DNA of 7,426 nt from an uncultured Prevotella sp. GTDB lineage: Bacteria > Bacteroidota > Bacteroidia > Bacteroidales > Bacteroidaceae. The stretch lies in NCBI GenBank assembly GCA_938023885.1, contig CALJCU010000008.1, positions 1-7,426 of the forward strand, read 5' to 3'. The notes beneath the pieces were generated by a model, which saw only the letters and a list, made by a program, of their open reading frames with translations, ran no database searches and had not been told where the DNA came from. The position numbers were made by a program, and so were the translations under genes. This document shows, one piece after another, positions 1 through 7,079 of this stretch (the first letter of the stretch is position 1; every line of letters starts with the position of its first letter).

Positions 1-1
1 G

Positions 2-445
2 ACGCTGCGCAACGACTTCACGTTCTTCAGGAGTTTCACGTTCTCTTTCTCCATGTATTCCTATATGGGTCACAAGAGCCTCTCCGGACTGTGGCTTAAC
101 GGCGACAATTCCGGTTCTCTCTTCACCAATACCTGTAACATGTACGAGAAGGACTACTGGACTCCGACCAACCCGACCAACAAATACGCACGTCTGAATG
201 CCGTCGGTCCTGCCGGGGTGACGGGCATCAACAAGCTCTACAACCGCAGCTTCGTACGTCTCGACAATGTCACTGTCGGTTATACGCTTCCAGTGCAGCT
301 CACACAAAAATGGGGCATCGAGCGTGTACACGTGTCGGCTACGGTCAACAATCTCTTTACCATCGACAGCTGGCCTTATGGCGATCCGGAGACTGGCAAC
401 TACTCCAACCGGAAGTTCCAGTTCGGTGTGCAGCTCACCTTATAA
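2..445 (+). CDS. SusC/RagA-family TonB-dependent outer-membrane transporter, C-terminal fragment (5' end outside window)
   Basis: Reading frame 2 is open from the left edge to the TAA at 443-445, giving 147 residues. Family knowledge: SusC proteins are TonB-dependent beta-barrels that import glycan oligomers with a SusD lid. Seen here: alternating aromatic/polar strands typical of the last barrel strands, the SusC-like run 'SFVRLDNVTVGYTLP', then 'VSATVNNLFTIDSWPYGDPE', and a short final strand ending 'FGVQLTL'. This pattern (strand, 'NNLFT', 'DPE', final strand) is the usual C-terminus of the family, although the last residue is Leu rather than the commoner Phe. The first ATG in the frame (position 53) is internal to the barrel and is not a start, because the frame continues upstream with similar residues. 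A susD-family gene follows after 54 nt, which supports the assignment. The plug, TonB box and signal peptide lie outside the window. The C-terminus differs clearly from that of the second SusC, so this is not a recent duplicate. Confidence 0.92.
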   Translation, partial: TLRNDFTFFRSFTFSFSMYSYMGHKSLSGLWLNGDNSGSLFTNTCNMYEKDYWTPTNPTNKYARLNAVGPAGVTGINKLYNRSFVRLDNVTVGYTLPVQLTQKWGIERVHVSATVNNLFTIDSWPYGDPETGNYSNRKFQFGVQLTL

Positions 446-457
446 TGGGATGAATAC

Positions 458-487
458 CTAAAGTATTTCAAACATTTAGAACTTTAG
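458..487 (+). other. Possible hairpin in the susC-susD intergenic gap
   Basis: In the 54-nt gap, CTAAAGT (458-464) is the perfect reverse complement of ACTTTAG (481-487), with a 16-nt AT-rich loop. An alternative shorter pairing, CTAAA (458-462) with TTTAG (475-479), competes with it. The stem is AT-rich and has no following T-run, so it is not a convincing terminator. It could be an mRNA processing or stability element between susC and susD, or chance in AT-rich sequence. Confidence 0.2.
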
Positions 488-499
488 AATTATACAGCA

Positions 500-2524
500 A
501 TGAAAATCAATATAAAGAATATCACCCGCGGAGGAATGGTTCTTGTTGCATCTGCCATGATGACGGCATGCTCCGACAGTTTCCTCGAGGAGAAGCCTAT
601 GTCTTTCTATGAGCCCAGTGGGACTTATACCACAGAGGCCGGTCTGCAGTCGGCTCTCGCTCAGTGCGACAAACAGTTGAAAACTTACCGCATCGACGGT
701 AACTGGAACAACGTCGGCATCTTCACCAATTATCTTATGTCTGATGTCGGCATGTATGCCAAGACCGATATGGGCGGCGGTTTCCAGGATAACTTCGATG
801 CCAAGCTCACGCCTACCAGTGGTATGGCCGGTGGCGGTGACGGCAACTATATGCAGCGTTTCTGGGACCAGGGCTACAACATGGTCAAGTACGCTAACTC
901 TATTCTTTCCTATGCCGATCAGGTGAAAGGACTGGATGAGGCAACGCGTGACGCATACATCGGCCGGGCTTATTTCCACCGTGCCTATGCTTACTACAAC
1001 CTCGTGCTGCAGTTCGGTGACATTCCTTTGATCACGAAACTGCTCACGGTGCCTAAGGTCAACTATAAGTCGACGAGCAAGGATGCAGTCTTCCAGATGC
1101 TCGTCCACGACCTGGAGTTTGCCGCGGCTCATGTCCCCTCACAGAGCAAGATGCAGTATGTGGGTCAGGTCAACCGGGAGGCCTGCATGCAGCTCCTTAT
1201 CAAGTGTTACCTTGTCGTCGGTGAGTACGCCAAGGCAGAAGCTATGGCAACGGATCTTATTAACAACCATGGCCTGAAGCTCATGACAGATCCTTTCGGC
1301 ACCTGGCAGCCATCCGGCAATCCCGATACCTGGAAGGTGACGCGCAACGTCATCTGGGACCTGCACCGCACGCCTAATATCGCCAATGCTGCCAATAAGG
1401 AGACGATCATGATGATCGTCAACTCCAACGACGAGGACTTCGCTACCTACAACGTCATGCGTGCCTGCTTCGCCCACTGGAGCAACAGCGTCATCCGCGA
1501 CCCTCACGGACTGGCTACACCAGGCAACAACATCGCCCGCAACAGCAGGAATTACAACGACACGCTTGACTGGGTGCGCGCTATCGGACGAGGCATTGCG
1601 GTTAACCGTACGTCTTATTATTTCAACAAGACAATCTGGAACTACGGCGGCGAGACCGACTGGCAGGACCTCCGCCATAACCGCAAGATGGGCAACTGGG
1701 TTGAGATGGAGGATATCAAGTACAACAATCCCAAGTCGACCTGCTACGGTAAGCATTACCAGCTCTATGCTACGGAAGATTACAAGGACGCAAGTGGTAA
1801 GGTGCTTGTGCACAAAGGTGACATCCTTTGCTCCGACACCATCCGCTCATGGTATCCCACGCCGCTCTATGCCTGCTATATCCTTGATACGCCGAACGAG
1901 GACAACAAAGGTGCGAACCAGTTCCAGGGTGCATCCGGTAAAGGTGCCAACGGTGACATGTATCTCTTCCGCCTCGCTGAGACCTATCTGCTGCGCGCCG
2001 AGGCCCGTTTCTATCAGGGCAATGCCACTGGTGCGGCTGAAGATGTCAACATCATCCGCAAGCGCTCCAACGCCGAGAAGATGTTCAGGACCGTCACCAT
2101 CGGTGACATCATGGACGAGCGTGCCCGTGAGCTCTATCTCGAGGAGTTCCGTCAGGCCGAGATGGTTCGTGTGAGCTGGTGCCTGGCCCGGAGCGGCAAG
2201 CCCGACGAGTGGGGTAACACCTATGATCTCAACACCTGGGACAAGCAGGAAGGTACGGATCTCAATGGCGGTAGCTACTGGTATCGCCGCTGCACAACCT
2301 ACAATGTGTTCAATCATCCTTATGGCAAGGGACAACAGGGCAACCAGTCGTTCGAGTACAAGATCAATAAGCACAACCTCTTCTGGCCTATTCCCAACAG
2401 CGCCATCACCTCCAATACAGGCGCCAAACTGTGTCAGAACTATGGCTATGACGGCTACGATGCCAGCACTCCTATGTTCACCGACTATGAGGATGCCGTC
2501 GCTGATGAGGAGAAGACGGAGTAA
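500..2524 (+). CDS. SusD/RagB-family outer-membrane glycan-binding lipoprotein
   Basis: This 674-aa protein pairs with the SusC fragment upstream. Family knowledge: SusD proteins are surface lipoproteins built on TPR-like helices that bind glycan and cap the SusC barrel. Seen: a basic N-terminus, hydrophobic segment and lipobox ending MTAC, with the acylated Cys at residue 24 followed by Ser-Asp. Helices at about 150-180 contain 'GRAYFHRAYAYYNLVLQFGD' and 'IPL', the classic N-terminal SusD signature. The C-terminal RagB/SusD part has a TPR-like helix at 488-522 (YLFRLAETYLLRAEARFYQG), then 'ERARELYLEEFRQAEMVRV' (540-558), and the family ending 'NLFWPIPNSAI' with 'CQNYGYDGY' (626-653). The tail is acidic (DYEDAVADEEKTE). 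The length exceeds the roughly 500-600 aa common in the family. The extra length seems to lie around residues 265-480, between the TPR core and the C-terminal helices. The start at 500 keeps the Lys-rich n-region; the next Met (13) would lose it. No strong Shine-Dalgarno is visible. Substrate unknown. Confidence 0.95.
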   Translation: MKINIKNITRGGMVLVASAMMTACSDSFLEEKPMSFYEPSGTYTTEAGLQSALAQCDKQLKTYRIDGNWNNVGIFTNYLMSDVGMYAKTDMGGGFQDNFDAKLTPTSGMAGGGDGNYMQRFWDQGYNMVKYANSILSYADQVKGLDEATRDAYIGRAYFHRAYAYYNLVLQFGDIPLITKLLTVPKVNYKSTSKDAVFQMLVHDLEFAAAHVPSQSKMQYVGQVNREACMQLLIKCYLVVGEYAKAEAMATDLINNHGLKLMTDPFGTWQPSGNPDTWKVTRNVIWDLHRTPNIANAANKETIMMIVNSNDEDFATYNVMRACFAHWSNSVIRDPHGLATPGNNIARNSRNYNDTLDWVRAIGRGIAVNRTSYYFNKTIWNYGGETDWQDLRHNRKMGNWVEMEDIKYNNPKSTCYGKHYQLYATEDYKDASGKVLVHKGDILCSDTIRSWYPTPLYACYILDTPNEDNKGANQFQGASGKGANGDMYLFRLAETYLLRAEARFYQGNATGAAEDVNIIRKRSNAEKMFRTVTIGDIMDERARELYLEEFRQAEMVRVSWCLARSGKPDEWGNTYDLNTWDKQEGTDLNGGSYWYRRCTTYNVFNHPYGKGQQGNQSFEYKINKHNLFWPIPNSAITSNTGAKLCQNYGYDGYDASTPMFTDYEDAVADEEKTE

Positions 2525-2540
2525 AGTTTGAATTAGCAGT

Positions 2541-2590
2541 GGGGCGGGGCTGGTGTCCGACCTTATGTGATAAGAAACCGCCCTTTTCTT
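2541..2590 (+). terminator. Possible factor-independent terminator after the first susD
   Basis: GGGCGG (2542-2547) is perfectly complementary to CCGCCC (2578-2583), which is followed directly by TTTTCTT (2584-2590). The 30-nt space between the arms can form small inner hairpins, for example CTTA (2562-2565) with TAAG (2571-2574) around a 5-nt loop. A GC stem plus T-run 17 nt after the susD stop codon fits a terminator, but the long loop makes it weaker than a textbook example. It could instead be a partial attenuator that lowers expression of the genes downstream. Confidence 0.42.
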
Positions 2591-2630
2591 GCTTTATCCA
2601 TAACAAATAAAGACATTATTATAAAAAACT

Positions 2631-2648
2631 AATATCAGTAATATCAGT
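2631..2648 (+). repeat. Perfect 9-bp tandem duplication just upstream of the IPT-NHL gene
   Basis: AATATCAGT occurs at 2631-2639 and again at 2640-2648, head to tail without mismatch. It ends 3 nt before the ATG at 2652. The surrounding stretch 2584-2651 has only 13 G/C in 68 bases (about 19%). The copies occupy the place where ribosome binding would occur. They could be a slippage product or a regulatory direct repeat; the sequence alone does not decide. I see no clear Bacteroidetes promoter (TAnnTTTG with an upstream TTTG) in the stretch, although its AT-richness would suit a promoter or unstructured leader. Confidence 0.8.
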
Positions 2649-2651
2649 ATT

Positions 2652-3965
2652 ATGCCAATCATATCATGCAGGAAATTAAGGCTCTTAGCCTTGGCAGCAG
2701 TGGCAGGACTTTTCGGGCTGAGCTCATGTCAGGAGTCTTATCATTACGAGGTGCCAAAAATTAGCGGTACAGATTATGATCCTACGCAGTCTGTGACAGT
2801 GACGGGAATCTTACCGGATTCCGGTGGCTATAAGACACCGTTTATTATTGAGGGGACCAACTTCGGTATGGATGCCTCTAAAATCAATGTTGTTTTCAAC
2901 GGCAACCGCAAGGCTACTGTCGTCAGCACCAATGGCACGCGGATCTACGGTATCATGCCGAAGCAGGAAGACGGTCTGAATCTGTTCTCCGTTCAGATTG
3001 ATTCTACTCTTGACCCTGTCGTCAGTCCCGTAAAGTTCCGTTACAGTAAGGTCGAGCGGGTATCTGTTCTTGCCGGTAAGACGGCGAATGGCGGTTATGT
3101 AGACGGTTCTTTAGCTGAGTCACGATTCAACTATATGTATGGTGTCAATGTCGTAACTGGCAATAACCTTATTGTTTGTGAGGGCCGTGACAATCGAGTG
3201 CGCATGGTCTCTGAGACTGACAACAAGGTTACAACGCTCTACACTGGTGCCAACTTTGGTCATCCGGCAGTGACCAAAGATCGCAGGCGTGCTTATGTCA
3301 TCCAGATAGACAAACCTCATGCTATCTACTATTTTGACCAATCCAATTCTTGGGAGGCTAAACGCCTGACTGCCTCACTCGACAATATCAATGGTAAGAT
3401 TTATTCTTGCGCTTTAGCTGATGATGACCGTTATCTCTATTTCCGTGATGCCCAGGGCAAGTTCGGATGTGTTGATACCCAGGATCCATCAAAGATAACT
3501 ATTCTTAATGACAGTTGTGGCGCAAGAACAGGTGAAATCTCTTATCTGGAATGGAGTAAGGTTGACAGATGCTTCTATCTGTCTGTCCAGGTTCAGCAAG
3601 GTATTTATAAGGTTTCTAAAGATGGTAAGTCTGTAGAGCAGTGGATCGGTTTCAATGGTGTCGGACATGAGGATGGGAGCCGTCTGACAGCTGTCATCCG
3701 TAACCCTACAGGAATGGCATTTGACGTAGACGGCAATATGTATTTCATTGATTCTATGGGATTTGTCGTCAGAAAGCTTAATCATGACGATGGTATGGTC
3801 TCAACGGTAGCCGGTCAGTATCAGACCTGTGTTAATGACAAGATAGAAGGTTTACCTCTTGAGGTGACATTCAATTTTCCTTACGATATAGCTGTTGATG
3901 ATGCCGGTGACTTCTATATCATAGAAGGTTGGGGTACAGATGTGCGAAAGTTTGCTATAGAATGA
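2652..3965 (+). CDS. IPT/TIG-domain, NHL-like beta-propeller surface lipoprotein
   Basis: This 437-aa predicted lipoprotein has a basic n-region (CRKLR), a hydrophobic segment and lipobox LSSC with Cys26 as the acylation site, followed by Gln-Glu. Residues about 47-131 look like an IPT/TIG immunoglobulin-like fold: 'VTGILPDSGGYKTPFIIEGT' and 'NFG', then a strand pair with 'NVVFNG'. From about 135 the protein resembles NHL-repeat propellers: 'AGKTANGGYVDG' with 'ESRFNYMYGVNV' (141-167), 'NRVRMVS' (181-187), 'NPTGMAFDVDGNMYFIDS' (351-368) with 'VVRKLN' and 'STVAG', and a last blade 'FNFPYDIAVDDAGDFYIIE' (408-426) with 'VRKFAIE' at the C-terminus. Middle blades are degenerate. Family knowledge: lipoproteins of this build recur beside susCD genes in Bacteroidota and are usually unassigned. 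Inference: a surface glycan-binding or accessory protein for the SusC that follows 19 nt downstream, probably in the same transcript. It carries no recognizable catalytic motif. Its codons look more A/T-ending than those of the preceding susD. Confidence 0.88.
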   Translation: MPIISCRKLRLLALAAVAGLFGLSSCQESYHYEVPKISGTDYDPTQSVTVTGILPDSGGYKTPFIIEGTNFGMDASKINVVFNGNRKATVVSTNGTRIYGIMPKQEDGLNLFSVQIDSTLDPVVSPVKFRYSKVERVSVLAGKTANGGYVDGSLAESRFNYMYGVNVVTGNNLIVCEGRDNRVRMVSETDNKVTTLYTGANFGHPAVTKDRRRAYVIQIDKPHAIYYFDQSNSWEAKRLTASLDNINGKIYSCALADDDRYLYFRDAQGKFGCVDTQDPSKITILNDSCGARTGEISYLEWSKVDRCFYLSVQVQQGIYKVSKDGKSVEQWIGFNGVGHEDGSRLTAVIRNPTGMAFDVDGNMYFIDSMGFVVRKLNHDDGMVSTVAGQYQTCVNDKIEGLPLEVTFNFPYDIAVDDAGDFYIIEGWGTDVRKFAIE

Positions 3966-3984
3966 ATTTATAAATGGAAGAACC

Positions 3985-6900
3985 ATGAAACATCTTAAAA
4001 TATACATGCTTCTGCTTGTCGCTATGATCTGTACGGCCGCTGCTGCACAGAGTGACAAGTATATGGTAGCCGGCACGGTAATGGATGATAAGGGTGAGCC
4101 TCTTGTCGGTGTAACAGTCCAGGCTGATAATAAGAGCGTGCAGGGAACGGTCACAGACCTTGACGGTAAGTTTCGTGTAAAAGATATTCCTGCAAAGTCG
4201 ACTCTTACATTCTCCTATGTGGGTTATAAAGACCTCAAATATAAGGTGGGCTTTTCAAAAGATGGTCTTAAGATCGTGATGGAACCCAACGTCGGTGCCC
4301 TTGATGAAGTGGTTGTCGTCGGTGCAGGTACTCAGAAGAAGGTCTCTATGACAGGTGCCATAACGACTGTCAACCCTGAGAACCTTGATGTTCCTGCTAC
4401 GAGTATCACCAATATGCTTGGCGGTAATGTTCCGGGTATCATTGCTGTCACACGCTCCGGTGAGCCTGGCAACGACTTCTCTGAGTTCTGGATTCGCGGT
4501 ATCAGTACCTTTGGTGCAAGCTCTTCTGCTCTCGTCCTTATTGATGGTGTAGAAGGCAACCTCAATGACCTTGATGCCAACGATATAGAGAGTTTCTCTG
4601 TCTTGAAGGACGCTTCTGCTACGGCTGTCTACGGTGTCCGTGGTGCTAACGGTGTCGTTGTCGTGACAACCAAGAGTGGTAAGGCCGGTAAACTGAAGAT
4701 CAACTTCAAGGCTAACCTTATCATGAGTGAGAATGCACGTGAGCCGGAGTATTGCGATGCTTACACATATGCTACTCTCGCCAACGAGGCTCGTCTGGCC
4801 CGTGGTTTTGAACCGAAGTACAATGCTACGGAGATGGAGCTGTTCCGGACTGGTCTTGACCCTGATCTCTATCCTAATACCAACTGGCGTGATGTTATTC
4901 TCCGTGACCATGTATGGCAGAATCAGGAATTTCTCTCCATTGCCGGCGGCGGTACGGCTGCACGCTACTATGTATCACTGAGTATCCTTAGCAAGGACGG
5001 TGTGTTCAAGCAGGATAAGAACACTCACGATTATAATACGAATGTCGGATATACCAAATACTCTTTCCTTTCCAAGGTTGATGCCAATCTGACAAAGACA
5101 ACAACACTGAGCATGAAACTCAATCAGGTGATGGTTGACAACGATGGTCCCGGCTTGTCAGACAATGGCTCTCTGTGGTCAGCGCAGGCTAATTTGACAC
5201 CAGTCACGATGCCGGTACGCTATTCTAACGGTCAGTTGTCTTCTTACGGCAGCAATGGCTCACAGATCTCTCCGTATGTTCAGCTCAATTACATGGGTTA
5301 TAAGCAGAACCGCCGTCTCAACACAGACCTTTCAGTTGGCATCAACCAGAATCTCGACTTTATAACAAAGGGCCTGAATGTCCGTGGACTGTTCTCTTAC
5401 AGTGGTCAGTCGGAGCATAACACCAGTCATACCGTGATGCCGGACGTGTACTATGCTGACAAGCGCAATGCCGACGGTACATTGCAGACAACCAGGACAG
5501 TGTCAAAGAAAGATGAAACTTATTCTCAGAAAGTGATTTTCAACCGTAACTACTATTGGGAACTGAATGGCAACTACAACCGCAAGTTCGGCGACCACTC
5601 TATAGGTGCGTTACTGCTGTTCTATCTGCAGAGCAAGTCATATTCTTATAAGGATGGGAAAGATATCAACTCTACAATAAGTGCTATACCCTATCGTAAC
5701 GAGGCACTCTCCGGACGTGTCACTTACGGATATAAAGACACATATTTCACTGAGTTCAATATCGGCTACACAGGCTCAGAACAGTTCGAGTCAGGTCACC
5801 GTTTTGGTTGGTTCCCCGCCGTCTCCTGCGGCTGGATTCCTACACAGTACAAATGGGTTCGCGACAAGATGCCATGGATAAACTATTTCAAGGTTCGTGC
5901 AAGCTATGGTCTCGTGGGTAACGACCGTATCGGCGGTACCCGTTTCCCATACCGCACTACGATTGTAAGCGGTGGCAGTGGTTGGAATAACCTGTATGGC
6001 TCAAAGAAAGAAGGTCAGGTGGGTACTGAGGGACTGGTATGGGAGAAAGCCAAGAAGTTTGATGTCGGTGTTGACGCACATCTCTTCAACTCTATGATCG
6101 AGTTCTCTGTCGACTACTTCCATGACACCCGTGACAATATCTTTCAGCAGCGTGCTACAGTACCGGATGAAATTGGTCTGCAGAGCCTGCCTTGGGCTAA
6201 TGTGGGGTCTATGGTCAGCCACGGTATGGATGGTAACATCACTTTCACAAAGAAATGGAATAAAGACTGGCGAACGACTGTTCGTGGAAATTTCACATAT
6301 TCTCGCAATAAGGTTACCAATTGGGAACAGGCAAACATTACCTATCCTTATCAGTCATATACTGGTGTTCCTTACGGTGTACAGCGTGGCCTGATAGCTC
6401 TTGGCTTGTTCAAGGACTGGGACGATGTCTACAGTTCACCGAAGCAGACCTTCGAGTCTAAGGTTTATCCCGGTGACATCAAATATAAGGATGTCAATGG
6501 TGACGGCCAGATCAATGCCGATGATGAGGTGCCTCTGTCTTATTCCAACACTCCTGAGATACAGTATGGCTTCGCTCTTGAGGCACGATGGAAGGACATT
6601 ACTGTGAGTGCACTCTTCGAGGGTGCAGGACATTCGACTTACTTCTATGGCGGTTCAGGCTATTACCCGTTTGTAGGTGAGAGCACCGGGAACTTGCTGA
6701 CTATTGTCGCAGACCAGAAGAATCGCTGGACTCCCCGTGAGATCTCCGGTACGGCAGAAACGGAGAATCCTGACGCCCGTTTTCCACGTCTGACTTACGG
6801 AAACAACGCCAACAATAACCGCCATTCTACATTCTGGCTTGCAGACAACTATTATCTGCGTTTCAAGAATCTGCAGGTGCGTTATCGATTTACTCATCCT

Positions 6901-7068
6901 TGGCTTACAAGAGTATTGTCTATTCAAGATGTCAATATCAGTTTCATAGCAAACAACATCTGTACATGGGATAACATCAAGCTTTGGGATCCGGGGCAGG
7001 CTGCTTCCAATGGCGCCGCTTATCCTATACAGCGTACTTACACACTACAGTTACAGGTTAATTTCTAA
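3985..7068 (+). CDS. SusC/RagA-family TonB-dependent outer-membrane glycan transporter (complete)
   Basis: This 1027-aa protein has the full SusC architecture. A type I signal peptide covers residues 1-21 (cleavage likely after AAAA, before Gln22). A CarboxypepD_reg-like domain lies at about 27-100 ('VAGTVMDDKGEPLVGVTVQA', 'GTVTDLDGKF', 'LTFSYVGYK'). The TonB-box region 'LDEVVVVGAGTQKK' is at 106-119 and the plug at about 120-235, including 'WIRGISTFG' and the family hallmark 'SVLKDASATAVYGVRGANG' (205-223) leading into 'VVVVTTK'. The rest is the barrel, with a Ca-binding-like loop 'DVNGDGQINADD' at 836-847 and a final strand ending in Phe (LQLQVNF). No N-terminal STN domain is present, so direct signalling to an anti-sigma factor is not indicated. 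Family role: TonB/ExbBD-energized import of oligosaccharides bound by the SusD lid. The start at 3985 is preceded by a purine-rich TGGAAG (3975-3980), and the IPT-NHL gene ends 19 nt upstream. susD follows after 11 nt. Substrate not deducible. Confidence 0.97.
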   Translation: MKHLKIYMLLLVAMICTAAAAQSDKYMVAGTVMDDKGEPLVGVTVQADNKSVQGTVTDLDGKFRVKDIPAKSTLTFSYVGYKDLKYKVGFSKDGLKIVMEPNVGALDEVVVVGAGTQKKVSMTGAITTVNPENLDVPATSITNMLGGNVPGIIAVTRSGEPGNDFSEFWIRGISTFGASSSALVLIDGVEGNLNDLDANDIESFSVLKDASATAVYGVRGANGVVVVTTKSGKAGKLKINFKANLIMSENAREPEYCDAYTYATLANEARLARGFEPKYNATEMELFRTGLDPDLYPNTNWRDVILRDHVWQNQEFLSIAGGGTAARYYVSLSILSKDGVFKQDKNTHDYNTNVGYTKYSFLSKVDANLTKTTTLSMKLNQVMVDNDGPGLSDNGSLWSAQANLTPVTMPVRYSNGQLSSYGSNGSQISPYVQLNYMGYKQNRRLNTDLSVGINQNLDFITKGLNVRGLFSYSGQSEHNTSHTVMPDVYYADKRNADGTLQTTRTVSKKDETYSQKVIFNRNYYWELNGNYNRKFGDHSIGALLLFYLQSKSYSYKDGKDINSTISAIPYRNEALSGRVTYGYKDTYFTEFNIGYTGSEQFESGHRFGWFPAVSCGWIPTQYKWVRDKMPWINYFKVRASYGLVGNDRIGGTRFPYRTTIVSGGSGWNNLYGSKKEGQVGTEGLVWEKAKKFDVGVDAHLFNSMIEFSVDYFHDTRDNIFQQRATVPDEIGLQSLPWANVGSMVSHGMDGNITFTKKWNKDWRTTVRGNFTYSRNKVTNWEQANITYPYQSYTGVPYGVQRGLIALGLFKDWDDVYSSPKQTFESKVYPGDIKYKDVNGDGQINADDEVPLSYSNTPEIQYGFALEARWKDITVSALFEGAGHSTYFYGGSGYYPFVGESTGNLLTIVADQKNRWTPREISGTAETENPDARFPRLTYGNNANNNRHSTFWLADNYYLRFKNLQVRYRFTHPWLTRVLSIQDVNISFIANNICTWDNIKLWDPGQAASNGAAYPIQRTYTLQLQVNF

Positions 7069-7079
7069 ATTCGGAAACG

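Noticed and set aside
53..445. A stand-alone 130-aa gene starting at ATG 53
   Set aside because: The frame is open to the left edge with residues that continue a SusC barrel strand, so the ATG is internal to a larger truncated gene.
476..1132. A 218-codon open frame on the minus strand, opposite the first susD
   Set aside because: It lies wholly across a clear susD gene apart from 24 nt of gap. Its translation shows no recognizable domain and is typical of a frame opened by G/C-ending sense codons. No start signal supports it.
1461..2174. A 237-codon plus-strand frame inside the first susD
   Set aside because: It is out of frame with a well supported SusD. Its composition, rich in Ser, Thr, Arg and Pro, is that of a shadow frame.
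1139..2374. Two further long minus-strand frames (1139-1813 and 1847-2374) that with the previous one tile most of the first susD
   Set aside because: The tiling looks striking but follows from the sense gene's avoidance of codons that would read as stops on the opposite strand. No family resemblance was seen in either translation.
2522..2530. TAAAGTTTG at the susD stop as a Bacteroidetes -7 promoter element
   Set aside because: The spacing is TA-N3-TTTG rather than TA-N2-TTTG, no good -33 element was seen, and it precedes the putative terminator.
4255..4911. A 218-codon minus-strand frame opposite the plug region of the second susC
   Set aside because: It overlaps the most conserved part of a certain SusC and has no recognizable motif or start region.
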